Positions 21,892 to 31,743 are shown, numbered from the stretch's first letter. The stretch: 64,000 nucleotides of DNA from Segatella baroniae DSM 16972 = JCM 13447 (GCF_000426585.1 NZ_KE384544.1:55439-119438); one strand, 5' to 3'. Made by a program: numbers and translations. Notes: generated from the sequence alone by a model not told the origin.

Positions 21892-23073
21892 ATGAAAATG
21901 AACAAAGCCTTCTACGGGGCCGTCATTCTCGTGACGCTGCTCTGCGCAACCTCTTGCAACAACAAGCAATTCCACGTAAACGGAACGATTTCCGAAGCCA
22001 AGGACTCCATCCTTTACCTTGAGAACATGTCGCTGAACGGCCCCCAGGTGGTCGACTCCGTGAAGCTGGGTGAAGACGGAACCTTCGCTTTCGGCGAGCA
22101 AAGCATTGCCGACAACCCCGAATTTTACCGACTGAGAATCGCCAACCAGATTATCAACGTGAGCATAGACTCGACCGAGACCGTCACATTCAAGGCCTCC
22201 TATCCCACCATGGCTTCCGCTTACGAGGTGTCGGGGTCGGACAACTGCGCCAAGATCAAGGAGCTGGCACTCCTGCAACAGGGGCTCCAGGCACGGGTGA
22301 ACGCCATCGCCGGCAGTCCCAGCCTGGGCGTCGACGCCGTGGAAGACAGCATAGACAAGGTGCTGACGGCCTACAAGGACAACGTGAAACGCAACTACAT
22401 CTTCAAGGAACCCATGAAGGCCTACAGCTATTTCGCCCTCTTCCAGACGGTAGCCCTGGGCAACCGGCAGGCTCTTATCTTCAATCCACGCAGCAACGAA
22501 GCCGACATCAAGGTCTACGCCGCTGTGGCAACGAGCTGGGATACCTACTATCCGAACGCCGAACGGGGCAAGAACCTCCACAACATCGCCATCGAAGGAA
22601 TGAAGGACATGCGCATCGTGAGGGCGCGACAGCAGCAGCAATACATCGACGCCGACAAGGTTCAGTCGGCCGGAATCATCGACATCGCCCTGCCGGACAA
22701 CAGAGGCAACGTGCGCAAACTGTCTTCGCTGCGGGGCAAGGTGGTGCTGCTCGACTTCCATCTCTTCGCCGCCGACCACAGCACCGAGCGAATCATGATG
22801 TTGCGCGGCCTCTACAACAAGTACCACGCGCAGGGATTGGAAATCTACCAGGTGTCGGTCGACCCCAACGAGCACTTCTGGAAGACGCAGACGGCGGCCC
22901 TGCCATGGGTGAGCGTGCGCGACGCAAACGGCCCCGACAGCCCGCTGATGGGCACATACAACATCCAGCGGATTCCCACCTACTTCCTCATAGACCGCAA
23001 CAACACGCTCGTGAAGCGCGACGCGCAGGTGAAGGACATCGACCAAGACATCAAGGCGCTGCTCGCCCGATAA
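21892..23073 (+). CDS. DUF4369/thioredoxin-like lipoprotein lacking the CXXC motif
   Basis: A 393-residue lipoprotein; the signal (ILVTLLCATSC) places the lipidation Cys at about 20 (18 if the Met at 21898 is used). Residues about 22-110 look like DUF4369 (FHVNGTISEAKDSILYLENM). Residues about 255-393 are a thioredoxin fold (GKVVLLDFHLF, LEIYQVSVDPNEHFWKTQT, RIPTYFLIDRNN). Where TlpA/ResA-type proteins have WCxxC, this protein has FHLFAADHSTER, with no cysteine, so it cannot do ordinary disulfide exchange. From memory, similar cysteine-less relatives exist in other Bacteroidota, which argues for a conserved non-redox role. It sits between SusD and a GH109-like enzyme, with its own promoter and a terminator after it. 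Confidence 0.85.
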   Translation: MKMNKAFYGAVILVTLLCATSCNNKQFHVNGTISEAKDSILYLENMSLNGPQVVDSVKLGEDGTFAFGEQSIADNPEFYRLRIANQIINVSIDSTETVTFKASYPTMASAYEVSGSDNCAKIKELALLQQGLQARVNAIAGSPSLGVDAVEDSIDKVLTAYKDNVKRNYIFKEPMKAYSYFALFQTVALGNRQALIFNPRSNEADIKVYAAVATSWDTYYPNAERGKNLHNIAIEGMKDMRIVRARQQQQYIDADKVQSAGIIDIALPDNRGNVRKLSSLRGKVVLLDFHLFAADHSTERIMMLRGLYNKYHAQGLEIYQVSVDPNEHFWKTQTAALPWVSVRDANGPDSPLMGTYNIQRIPTYFLIDRNNTLVKRDAQVKDIDQDIKALLAR

Positions 23074-23094
23074 GCGATGCCGACGCCAAAGCAC

Positions 23095-23133
23095 GACCAT
23101 GTATCGCCCACGGACGCACGATACATGGTCTTT
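23095..23133 (+). terminator. Terminator between the thioredoxin-like and GH109-like genes
   Basis: GACCATGTATCG (23095-23106) and CGATACATGGTC (23119-23130) form a perfect 12-bp stem with a 12-base loop followed by TTT. It starts 22 bp after the thioredoxin-like stop. The T tract is short, so termination may be partial. Confidence 0.65.
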
Positions 23134-23211
23134 CACACGCAAATTCAACATCCTTGCGCCACGCAAGGGCAATCATCATCAATTACCAACCACTACAATC
23201 CTAACTTAATC

Positions 23212-24741
23212 ATGAAGAAATTCATCGTTTACATGGCCTTGTTCTGCAGCTCCGCCTTGTCCTCCATGGGACAGGAGGTGGCGTTCAACTGGCCTTATCA
23301 AGTGAAAGACGGCACCATCGTGACCGAAGTTCCCCAACGGCCGGCCGGCCAACAGTCGGCCCTCGGCCTCACGGCACCCAAGATGAAGACCGTAAGGGTG
23401 GGCTTCGTGGGCCTCGGCATGCGCGGACCGGGCGCCGTCTTCCGTTGGACCCACATCAACGGCACCGAGATCAAGGCGCTCTGCGACTACGAAGCCAAGC
23501 GCGCCGAAGCTTGCAACAAATACCTACACGACGCCAGCATGCCGCCGGCCGACATCTACAGCGGCGAAGAAGGCTACAAGAAGCTCTGCGAACGCAAGGA
23601 CATCGACCTCGTCTACATAGCCACCGACTGGCTCCACCACTTCGTCGTGGCCAAATATGCCCTCGAACACGGCAAGCACGTGGCCATCGAAGTACCATCG
23701 GCCATGAGCATGAGCGAGATATGGTCGCTCATCAACCTCTCCGAAAGCAAGCGGCTGCACTGCATGATGCTTGAGAACTGCTGCTACGACTTCTTCGAAC
23801 TCAACTCACTCAACATGGCACAGCACGGCGTTTTCGGTGAAGTGCTCTACGCGGCAGGGGCCTATCGCCACGACCTCTCCGACTTCTGGGACGCCTATTG
23901 GAAGAAAGACGCCGACGACAAGCTGGGCTGGCGCCTCGACTACAACAAGAAATTCCGCGGCGACGTCTATGCCACACACGGCCTCGGGCCCATCGCCCAG
24001 GCGCTGGACATCCACCGCGGCGACCGCATGACCACGCTCGTGGCCATGGACACCAAGTCGGTGAACGGCAAGATGTGGGCCGAAAAGCTGTCGGGCAAGG
24101 CCTGCACGGACTTCGCCAACGGCGACCACACCGTCACACTCATCCGCACCGAGGAGGGAAAAATGCTGGAAATACACCACAACACGATGACGCCGCAGCC
24201 CTACAGCCGCATGTATCAGCTGGTGGGAACGACCGGCTTCGCCAACAAATACCCCATGGAGGGCTACGCTCTGTCGGGCGCGGAGATGAAGAAAGCGGGC
24301 GTCACGCCGTCGGCCGACGACCTTTCGGGCCACAGCTACATGAGCGCCGCCGACCGCAAGGCCCTCGAGAAGAAGTACGAAAGCCCCATCATCGCCCGCT
24401 ATGAGGCCAAGGCCAAGGAAGTGGGAGGCCACGGCGGCATGGACTTCATCATGGACAGCCGTCTGGTCTACTGTCTCCAGCACGGCCTTCCCCTCGACAT
24501 GGACGTCTACGACCTGGCCGAATGGTGCTGTCTGGCCGAGCTCGGCAGCGTCTCCATGAACCACGGCTGCATGCCCGTGGCCGTTCCCGACTTTACACGT
24601 GGCCACTGGAACACCGTGAAAGGCTACCGTCACGCATTCGCCACACCCGAAGAGGAGGCCGAAGTGGACAAGGCCAGTGCCGAATTTACGGCCAAGCTGA
24701 AGGAGAAAGGCGCCAAGTACTGGAAGAAAGCGAAGAAGTAG
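23212..24741 (+). CDS. GH109-like / Gfo-Idh-MocA family exported enzyme
   Basis: A 509-residue exported protein. The start at 23212 gives the signal peptide MKKFIVYMALFCSSALSSMG; the frame extends 45 codons upstream but crosses the terminator hairpin. After a spacer, a Rossmann NAD-binding domain begins (VRVGFVGLGMRG, about residue 63). Motifs shared with the GH109 alpha-N-acetylgalactosaminidase family follow: AIEVPSAMSMSE, MLENCCYD, YRHDLSDFW, YATHGLGPIAQ, GHGGMDFIMD and PLDMDVYDLAEW. GH109 enzymes use NAD-dependent oxidation and elimination to release alpha-linked GalNAc. Members of the wider oxidoreductase family act on other sugars, so GalNAc is the best guess and not proven. It would act in the periplasm downstream of locus A import. 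Confidence 0.85.
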   Translation: MKKFIVYMALFCSSALSSMGQEVAFNWPYQVKDGTIVTEVPQRPAGQQSALGLTAPKMKTVRVGFVGLGMRGPGAVFRWTHINGTEIKALCDYEAKRAEACNKYLHDASMPPADIYSGEEGYKKLCERKDIDLVYIATDWLHHFVVAKYALEHGKHVAIEVPSAMSMSEIWSLINLSESKRLHCMMLENCCYDFFELNSLNMAQHGVFGEVLYAAGAYRHDLSDFWDAYWKKDADDKLGWRLDYNKKFRGDVYATHGLGPIAQALDIHRGDRMTTLVAMDTKSVNGKMWAEKLSGKACTDFANGDHTVTLIRTEEGKMLEIHHNTMTPQPYSRMYQLVGTTGFANKYPMEGYALSGAEMKKAGVTPSADDLSGHSYMSAADRKALEKKYESPIIARYEAKAKEVGGHGGMDFIMDSRLVYCLQHGLPLDMDVYDLAEWCCLAELGSVSMNHGCMPVAVPDFTRGHWNTVKGYRHAFATPEEEAEVDKASAEFTAKLKEKGAKYWKKAKK

Positions 24742-24828
24742 ACGCGCCGTCTATTGACGACTCGGCGGCTTCGCCATCCCTTTCATTTCCAAGCACTTAG
24801 CCGACACATTACAAAAGTGGCCCTTTGA

Positions 24829-24855
24829 GCGTGTGAAAGCAGTGCTTTCACACGC
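24829..24855. repeat. Perfect 27-bp palindrome in repeat locus 2
   Basis: GCGTGTGAAAGCA and TGCTTTCACACGC are exact reverse complements around a single central G. The near-zero loop suits a dimeric protein-binding site or cruciform better than a simple RNA hairpin. Confidence 0.7.
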
Positions 24856-24880
24856 CAAAAGCGGCCCTTTCGCACACCCG

Positions 24881-24920
24881 AAGCAGCCCTTTCGCAAGCC
24901 GAAAGGGCTGCTTTTCCTTT
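24881..24920 (+). terminator. Terminator-like hairpin after the GH109-like gene
   Basis: AAGCAGCCCTTTCG (24881-24894) pairs perfectly with CGAAAGGGCTGCTT (24900-24913) around a CAAGC loop, followed by TTCCTTT. It is formed by two oppositely oriented units of the 22/44-bp repeat family. Confidence 0.6.
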
Positions 24921-25084
24921 CCAACCGCACTTCTCCGGCCTTCCCCCCGCACGCCGTCCGTCACGCCGCCGTCAGACGGCACAGGCGGCACGACTGCTTA
25001 ATAAAAGTTAAAGAAGGTGCTTTTTCCACGGCGGCATGTCCATAAAACGGCTGTTGCGTTGTCCTTTGACAAACGACAGACCCA

Positions 25085-26257
25085 ATGGAAACAGCACATC
25101 ATCCTTCCTTCAAAACCTATCTGGACTTCCTTCTGCTTGAGGACGGCCGGTTCGTGATGTGGCGACTGACCCGCAGCCCAGAACTTGAAGACTATTGGCG
25201 GCGGTTCATCACCACGCATCCGGAACTGAAAGACGAGTTCGAGAAAGCCATCCGCGTATGCGACAGCGTGCGCCTCAACGACAGCCCATACGCCGGACAG
25301 CAGGCCTTGCTCGACAGAATCAAAGCCAGCGTGGCCCGACGGAAAGCCCGTCGCAGGCTGCACGTCCGCCGCATGGTGGCTGCCGCGGCCGTCCTGCTGC
25401 TGCTGGCAAGCCCCCTGACCTATCTCGCCATGCGCGAGTGGGGCGGCCGCGACGAGCCGAACAGGGTGCTGGTTGGTGAGATTTTCCGGTCGAAGGACAT
25501 CGTGCTGACGGTCGACGGGCGCAACGTGCCGCTTCCGCAGTCGGTCGGCATGATGGTCAAAGACGGCCGTGTCTACTACGGAAGCGAAGGGGTGGCCGCG
25601 CTGAAAGGCCGCAAATGCCGCATCACGGTGCCGCCCGGCAAGCACGCTTCGCTGACGCTGGCCGACCGCTCGCAGCTCTGGATCAACGCCGGAACTACGG
25701 TGGAACTGCCCACAAGCTTCGACAAAGGCACGCGCGACATCAGCGTCGACGGCGAAATCTTCATCGATGTGGCCCGTCGTCCGGCGCAACCTTTCATCGT
25801 ACATACCGACCGGATGGACGTCACCGTTCATGGAACGAGCTTCGACGTGTCGGCCTACAAGGACGACGCCGAGCCGTCCGTGGTGCTCGTCCGTGGCAAG
25901 GTTGCAGTGACGACGCCCCACCATGGCAGCATTATGATGCGACCCGACGAGCGCGTGGCCTTGACCGACAGCAGGCTGGAGAGGCGGAAAGTGAACGTGG
26001 CCGACTATGTGAGTTGGAAAGACAACTACCTTTCCTTCAACAACACGCCCATTGAGAAGGTGCTCAAACAGGTGGGCAAATACTACAACATCCGATTCGC
26101 CACGACCGACACGCTGCTCTCCGGCAAGCTGGTTTCGGGCAAACTCTACCTCTCCGGACGGATGGACGACGTGCTGAACTCCATCGCACTCATGACATCG
26201 ACCGACTACAAACGAGACAAGAACATCGTCAAATTCATGGAAAAAGAAAGGAGATGA
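25085..26257 (+). CDS. FecR family anti-sigma factor
   Basis: A 390-residue inner-membrane regulator that holds an ECF sigma factor and receives a signal from an STN-domain receptor. The cytoplasmic N-terminal part (about 1-95) is followed by one transmembrane helix (about 100-118, VAAAAVLLLLASPLTYLA). The periplasmic FecR domain contains VPPGKHASLTLADRSQLWIN, AGTTVELPTSF, VDGEIFIDVARRPAQPFIV and VHGTSFDVSAY. The C-terminal DUF4974-like part is LSFNNTPIEKVLKQVGKYYN. A sigma gene normally lies just upstream, but here a GH109-like gene and repeats do. The nearest ECF sigma of this kind is at 37644-38279, about 11 kb away and inverted. The STN-SusC it probably senses starts 116 bp downstream. 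Confidence 0.93.
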   Translation: METAHHPSFKTYLDFLLLEDGRFVMWRLTRSPELEDYWRRFITTHPELKDEFEKAIRVCDSVRLNDSPYAGQQALLDRIKASVARRKARRRLHVRRMVAAAAVLLLLASPLTYLAMREWGGRDEPNRVLVGEIFRSKDIVLTVDGRNVPLPQSVGMMVKDGRVYYGSEGVAALKGRKCRITVPPGKHASLTLADRSQLWINAGTTVELPTSFDKGTRDISVDGEIFIDVARRPAQPFIVHTDRMDVTVHGTSFDVSAYKDDAEPSVVLVRGKVAVTTPHHGSIMMRPDERVALTDSRLERRKVNVADYVSWKDNYLSFNNTPIEKVLKQVGKYYNIRFATTDTLLSGKLVSGKLYLSGRMDDVLNSIALMTSTDYKRDKNIVKFMEKERR

Positions 26258-26373
26258 AGCCTATGACCCAAACGCACTGACACCCATCTTGCAGCCGTCG
26301 CCCGGCCGCGCGCCGCAGAGGACTGCCGATATCACAGAAAACCATCGTTTCCTACTACCTAAACAGAACACAA

Positions 26374-29300
26374 ATGCAACCATTGAAAACAAAACACCAT
26401 GAGCGCTCGCCACGCCGCCGCATGACGATGGTCAAGGCCGTGGCCCTCTCTATGCTGCTCTCGATGACGACACAGAGCGCCGGGGCCACCGCGATGAGCG
26501 CGCAAAACCTGAAAGTGACCCTGAATGTCACCAACACGACGGTGAAGGGAGCCATCGACAGGATTGAAAAGACCGAGGGCTACGTCTTCGTCTACACCAG
26601 CGACCTCCTGCCCGAACTCAACGCGCAGGTTTCGTTGCAGGCCTCCAACCGCAACATCGACGAGGTGTTGGAACGGTTGTTCGCCAAGACGAACATCGCC
26701 TACAAGCGTTCGGGCAAGCAAATCACTTTGTTCAAGAAAAACGACAAGCCCGCGCACGGCGGCCGAAACACCGCCCCCGCACCCACAAAAACACAGCAGA
26801 CGGACAAGCATATCGTCAAGGGGAAGGTCGTGGACGGCCGCGGCGAGCCTGTCATCGGGGCCACCGTGCGTGTGAACGGCAGGGCCGTAGCCACCGTGAC
26901 CGACGTTGACGGCAACTTCTCGATCGACATGGAGGACGGCAAAGACCTGGAAATATCCTATATCGGCTATCGAACACAGGTCATCAAGTCGCCCGGCCGA
27001 CAGGTCACCGTCAACCTGCGCGAAGACAGCGAGGCGCTCGAAGAAGTCGTCGTGGTGGGCTACGGCACCAAGAAAAAGGCCAACCTGCTCGGTGCCGTGA
27101 GCACCGTGACGGCCGCCGAACTCAAGGACCGCCCCGTCGGCAGCGTGGGCCAGATGTTGCAGGGACAAGTTCCGAACCTCAACATCACGTTCTCTTCAGG
27201 CACGCCGGGCGAAAGAACCCGGATGAACATTCGTGGAGCGACGTCCATTGTGAACTCGGGCGCGCCGCTGGTGTTGATCGATGGCGTCGAAGGCGACCTG
27301 GACTTGATCAATCCGAACGACATAGAGTCGATCTCGGTGTTGAAAGACGCGGCCTCGGCCGCCATCTATGGAGCGCGTGCCGGCTTTGGCGTGATTCTCA
27401 TCACGACGAAGTCCAACAACGACGGAGAGGTTCACATCACCTACAACGGTCGATACAGCTTTTCGGCTCCAACGCGCAAGACCAGCTTCATGACCAGCGG
27501 TTACGACGTGGCCAAGCTGGTGGACGAGTTCAACATGGCCACCCACAACAGCAGTTACACCAACTTCACCCAAGCCGACTACGACGAATTGAAGGCCCGC
27601 CGCGACGACACGACCGAGAATCCGGCACGTCCCTGGGTCGTGACCGGCGCGGACGGCAGGTATCATTACTATGGAAACTTCGACTGGTATGACTACTTGT
27701 TCGACTACAGCCAGCCCACTTGGAACAACAATCTGAACATCACGGGCGGCAACAAGAAGTTCAACTACGTGGTCAGCGGCAGCGCCAACGACCGCAAAGG
27801 CATTTACGCCGTCAGCACCGACAAGTACCACACCCGCACGCTGATGGCCAAATTCAACGCCGAAGCAAACCCGTGGCTGGACATTTCGGCCAGCGCCTCG
27901 CTCTTCAAGTCGAAATACAAACAGCCGGGATACGACTATGAGGACGGCGGAAACATCGGCAACCTCACGTTCCATGCCATGCCCTGGATCAGTCCGACCA
28001 ACCCCGACGGCACGAATGTCTACACCTTGCCCAACTCCGGCAACCGCCCGGCCGACGGATTCACGGCCATGCTCCGCACGGGCAACGGCTTTACGGGCGT
28101 GCACAAGACGCAACAGACCTACGCCCTGGGGGCCACCATCCACATTCTGCCGGGCTTGGACCTGATCGGAAAGTACACGTATCGCTCCTATATCAAAGAC
28201 AAGCAGTTCAGATCGGCCGGCTTCGAATACTCGGAGCGGCCCGGACAGGTTCTGACCGCCAACTCGGGATTCTTCGCCAACCGCCTGAAAGAAATCCGAA
28301 CGACCGACGACGTCTCCGACTACGACCTGTTCGCGACCTACACCAAGACCTTCGACAACGCCCACAACCTGAACGTTGTCGTGGGAACAAACTACGAAAC
28401 GGAGCATTACAAGAACGTGGAGGCTTCGTCCTACAACATCCAGTCGGAGGTGTTGAACGACCTGGCGCTGGGCACCGGCAACAAAGGCGCGAAGGGAGGA
28501 CAGCACGAATACGCGCTGTTGGGCTACTTCGGCCGCCTCAGCTATGACTACTTGGGCAAGTATCTGGCCGAGGTGAACATGCGCTACGACGGTTCTTCAC
28601 GCTTCCGCGAGGGCGACCGATGGGGCTTCTTCCCCTCCGTATCGCTCGGCTGGCGCATGAGCGACGAGAAGTTCTTCGAGCCGCTGAGGGCCGTTGTCAG
28701 CAACTTCAAGGTCAGAGGCTCCGTAGGGTCGCTGGGAAACCAGGTGACCGACGGCTATGCCAACGCCTACTATCCCTACATCCGCCGTGCCTCCATCGTC
28801 AACACGACGACCATCGGCTACATCTTCGACAACGCGCAGGCTTCCTACATCAGGCTCGACGCGCCCGTGTCGGGCAGCCTCACCTGGGAGACGATCGTCA
28901 CCAAGAACCTCGGAATCGACCTTGGATTCTTCAACAACCGCCTTTCGGCCACCTTCGACATCTATCGGCGTGACACGAAAGACATGCTGGCCGCCTCTCT
29001 GACGCTGCCCAACGTGTACGGCTACAATGCCCCGTTGGAGAACAACGGACAATTGCGCACCAATGGTTATGAAATCGTGTTGAGCTGGAATAATCGCTTC
29101 AACCTGGCCGGACACCCGTTCTCATACGGCATTTCCGCATCGCTGGCCGACAGCAAGTCGAAACTCGTGAAGTTTGCCGGCAATGAGACCAAGACTTTGG
29201 GTAGCAACTACGAAGGCATGGAATGGGGAGAAATCTGGGGTTACCATATCGAAGGAATCTATAAGACTGACGAAGAGGCCGCAAACCGTCACATTGACCA

Positions 29301-29946
29301 AACATTCTTGGGCGGTAACCGCTTCACTTCCAATGCGGGGGACTTGATATTCGCCGACCTCGACGACTCGAAGAAGATCGACAACGGCAAGGGAACGCTG
29401 GAAGACCACGGCGATCTGAAGAAGATTGGCAACCGCCAGCCGCGCTATCACTACAGCTTCTCCGCCAACCTGGCGTGGAACGGCTTCGACTTCTCGATGT
29501 TCTGGCAAGGAATCGGCAAGCAGAATCTGTACCCGGGCGACAACAACATGCTGTTCTGGGGGCCTTACGCTCGCACCTACAGCTCGTTCATCCCGTCAGA
29601 CTTCGCGGACAAAGTGTGGAAACCGACCAACACGGACGCCTATTTCCCAAGGGCGGGAGCCGACCAGGCCCGCTTCTTCGCCATGCGACGACCGAACGAC
29701 CGCTATCTTCAGAACCTGGCCTACTGCCGCTTGAAGAACCTTACCGTCGGCTATACGCTGCCTTCTTCCTTGACCCGGAAAATCAGTCTGAGCAGAGTCC
29801 GCTTCTATTTCAGTGGCGAAAACCTCTTCATCACGACCAAGTTGAAGAATGATTATCTGGATCCCGAGCAGATGACGACCGACGCCAACGGCCGCGTTTA
29901 CCCATTCTCGAAGACTTATTCCTTTGGTATTGACATTTCATTTTAG
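26374..29946 (+). CDS. SusC/RagA-type TonB-dependent receptor with STN signalling domain, locus B
   Basis: A 1190-residue outer-membrane importer that can also signal. After a basic n-region and signal peptide (about 1-43), the STN domain runs about 47-125 (LKVTLNVTNTTVKGAIDRI, LQASNRNIDEVLERLF). This domain contacts FecR in the periplasm. A carboxypeptidase-regulatory-like domain follows (about 148-222, VKGKVVDGRGEPVIGATVRV), then the TonB-box region VVVGYGTKKKANL and the plug (MNIRGATSIVNSG, PLVLIDGVEGDL, SISVLKDAASAAIYGARA). The barrel ends YPFSKTYSFGIDISF. FecR directly upstream and SusD 15 bp downstream support trans-envelope regulation by substrate import. The STN domain marks locus B as the only one of the three loci using this mode. 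Confidence 0.96.
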   Translation: MQPLKTKHHERSPRRRMTMVKAVALSMLLSMTTQSAGATAMSAQNLKVTLNVTNTTVKGAIDRIEKTEGYVFVYTSDLLPELNAQVSLQASNRNIDEVLERLFAKTNIAYKRSGKQITLFKKNDKPAHGGRNTAPAPTKTQQTDKHIVKGKVVDGRGEPVIGATVRVNGRAVATVTDVDGNFSIDMEDGKDLEISYIGYRTQVIKSPGRQVTVNLREDSEALEEVVVVGYGTKKKANLLGAVSTVTAAELKDRPVGSVGQMLQGQVPNLNITFSSGTPGERTRMNIRGATSIVNSGAPLVLIDGVEGDLDLINPNDIESISVLKDAASAAIYGARAGFGVILITTKSNNDGEVHITYNGRYSFSAPTRKTSFMTSGYDVAKLVDEFNMATHNSSYTNFTQADYDELKARRDDTTENPARPWVVTGADGRYHYYGNFDWYDYLFDYSQPTWNNNLNITGGNKKFNYVVSGSANDRKGIYAVSTDKYHTRTLMAKFNAEANPWLDISASASLFKSKYKQPGYDYEDGGNIGNLTFHAMPWISPTNPDGTNVYTLPNSGNRPADGFTAMLRTGNGFTGVHKTQQTYALGATIHILPGLDLIGKYTYRSYIKDKQFRSAGFEYSERPGQVLTANSGFFANRLKEIRTTDDVSDYDLFATYTKTFDNAHNLNVVVGTNYETEHYKNVEASSYNIQSEVLNDLALGTGNKGAKGGQHEYALLGYFGRLSYDYLGKYLAEVNMRYDGSSRFREGDRWGFFPSVSLGWRMSDEKFFEPLRAVVSNFKVRGSVGSLGNQVTDGYANAYYPYIRRASIVNTTTIGYIFDNAQASYIRLDAPVSGSLTWETIVTKNLGIDLGFFNNRLSATFDIYRRDTKDMLAASLTLPNVYGYNAPLENNGQLRTNGYEIVLSWNNRFNLAGHPFSYGISASLADSKSKLVKFAGNETKTLGSNYEGMEWGEIWGYHIEGIYKTDEEAANRHIDQTFLGGNRFTSNAGDLIFADLDDSKKIDNGKGTLEDHGDLKKIGNRQPRYHYSFSANLAWNGFDFSMFWQGIGKQNLYPGDNNMLFWGPYARTYSSFIPSDFADKVWKPTNTDAYFPRAGADQARFFAMRRPNDRYLQNLAYCRLKNLTVGYTLPSSLTRKISLSRVRFYFSGENLFITTKLKNDYLDPEQMTTDANGRVYPFSKTYSFGIDISF

Positions 29947-29961
29947 CAAAAGCAGAATCCT

Positions 29962-31743
29962 ATGAAAAAGCTATATTACCTACCGATGGCCTTGGCGGCG
30001 CTCGCCTTGTCGAGCTGTTCGTTGGACAAAGAGCCTCTGGACACGCTGGCGGCTGAGAACTATTTCAACAACCGGGCCGAACTGCAGACCTTCACGAATG
30101 GCTTCTACGCTGATTTTCCTACAGCGGAAGGAATCTATGGCGAAACGGCCGACGCCATCATCCCTACCGGTTTGACCACAGAAGTGATGGGAACACGCAC
30201 CGTTCCCGAATCAGGTGGAGGATGGTCGTGGAGCAGTCTGGCCAACATCAACACCTACTTGCAGCGCTCCTCTCGCTGTTCCGACGAGGCCGCACGCAAG
30301 GAATACGACGGAGTGGCCCGCTTCTTCCGCGCCTACTTCTACTATAATAAGGTGAAACGCTTCGGCGAAGTGCCTTGGTTCGACGCCCCGCTCGGCTCCA
30401 CCGACGACAAGTTGTACGAGCCGCGGACCGACCGCAACACGCTCATGGCCAACATTTTGGCCGATGTCGACTACGCCATCGAGAACCTGCCGACGGCCTC
30501 CAGCCTCTACCGCGTGACCAAATGGACGGCCCTGGCCTTGAAATCGAGAATCTTCCTGTACGAGGGTACCTACAGGAAATACCACGGAATGGACGGCAGC
30601 GAGGCCTATCTGAAGGCGGCCGCGGGGGCTGCCGAGGACTTCATCGCCAACAGTCCGTACAAGATTTACACGGCCACCGCCGAGCCTTACCGCAGACTTT
30701 TCGTCGCCGACAACGCGCTGAAAGACGAAGTTGTCTTGGCGCGCAACTACAATTTGGGCCTCAACATCGTCCACAGCGTCAATCAACACTTCCTCACGGG
30801 AGGCTCCAAGCCCGGCATGAACAAGAAGATTGTCGACAGTTATCTCATGAAAGACGGCTCACGTTTCACCGACCTGGCAGGCTGGCAGACGATGACTTAC
30901 TACGCCGAAATGCAAAACCGTGACCCTCGTCTGGCCCAAACTATCGTAGCACCGGGCCACAAGCGCATCGGCTCAAACAACGTTGTCTCGCCCAATTTCT
31001 CATCGACGACCACCGGTTATCAGATCGCCAAGTGGGTGACCGACGCGGGACAGGACAGCTACAACAAGTCGCACAACGACATGATACTCTTCCGTGCGGC
31101 CGAGGTCTACCTGAATTTGGCCGAAGCCAAGGCCGAGTTGGGCACGCTGTCGCAGGCCGATCTCGACAAGACGGTTGCGAAGATACGGGCCAGAGTGGGC
31201 ATGCCGCCGCTCAACATGGCTGCGGCCAACGCCAATCCCGACCCTTATCTGTCCGCTGCCGAGACGGGATATCCCAATGTCAGCGGCGCCAACAAAGGCG
31301 TCATCTTGGAGATTCGCCGCGAACGGACAATCGAATTGTTCGACGAAGGCTTCCGCTACGACGACCTGATGCGATGGAAAGAGGGCAAAGCCTTCGAGAA
31401 ACAGTTCAAGGGAATGTATGTCCCCGCCCTCGATTCCACGAAGAAGTTCGCCATCTTGGACCTCAACGGCAACGGAACCGGTGACGCGCAAGACGTCTGC
31501 ATCTATGATGGAGCGACCGCACCGACCGTCGCCGGCCATCCCGAACTGGGCAAAATAGCCATCTTCCTCAAGCTGGGCGACAACCTTTCGTTGGAAAACG
31601 GCGTGAATGGGGGCCACATCATCGTGCACGACATCAAGGCAAAGCAACGCTCGTGGAACGAAAGCAGAGACTATCTCTACCCGATTCCGCAGGACCAGAT
31701 CACGCTCTATGGCGGCAAAATCAGCCAGAATCCGAATTGGTAA
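29962..31743 (+). CDS. SusD/RagB-type glycan-binding lipoprotein, locus B
   Basis: A 593-residue surface lipoprotein. MKKLYYLPMALAALALSSC places the lipidation Cys at about 19. SusD features are the N-terminal helical region (LAAENYFNNRAELQTFTNGF), the ARFFRAYFYYNKVKRFGEVP helix near 115-135, LYRVTKWTALALKSRIFLYE near 188, and the C-terminal ILEIRRERTIELFDEGFRYD block near 450, followed by DLMRWKEG. It ends LYPIPQDQITLYGGKISQNP. It should cap the SusC barrel encoded just upstream and confer glycan affinity. A strong hairpin follows its stop (31764-31799), so later genes may be expressed at a lower level. Confidence 0.96.
   Translation: MKKLYYLPMALAALALSSCSLDKEPLDTLAAENYFNNRAELQTFTNGFYADFPTAEGIYGETADAIIPTGLTTEVMGTRTVPESGGGWSWSSLANINTYLQRSSRCSDEAARKEYDGVARFFRAYFYYNKVKRFGEVPWFDAPLGSTDDKLYEPRTDRNTLMANILADVDYAIENLPTASSLYRVTKWTALALKSRIFLYEGTYRKYHGMDGSEAYLKAAAGAAEDFIANSPYKIYTATAEPYRRLFVADNALKDEVVLARNYNLGLNIVHSVNQHFLTGGSKPGMNKKIVDSYLMKDGSRFTDLAGWQTMTYYAEMQNRDPRLAQTIVAPGHKRIGSNNVVSPNFSSTTTGYQIAKWVTDAGQDSYNKSHNDMILFRAAEVYLNLAEAKAELGTLSQADLDKTVAKIRARVGMPPLNMAAANANPDPYLSAAETGYPNVSGANKGVILEIRRERTIELFDEGFRYDDLMRWKEGKAFEKQFKGMYVPALDSTKKFAILDLNGNGTGDAQDVCIYDGATAPTVAGHPELGKIAIFLKLGDNLSLENGVNGGHIIVHDIKAKQRSWNESRDYLYPIPQDQITLYGGKISQNPNW

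Larger units (their letters stand above)
24742..25084. repeat. Repeat locus 2 of the 22/44-bp family (intergenic)
   Basis: This 343-bp gap holds no gene. From about 24812 to 24913 it carries repeat units in both orientations: GTGGCCCTTTGAGC, GTGTGAAAGCAGTGCTTTCAC, GCGGCCCTTTCGCAC, GCAGCCCTTTCGCAAGC and GAAAGGGCTGCTTTT. Two of them form a perfect palindrome (24829-24855) and a terminator-like hairpin (24881-24913), listed separately. Nothing recognisable lies in 24914-25084, and I saw no clear -7 element before FecR. Confidence 0.8.
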
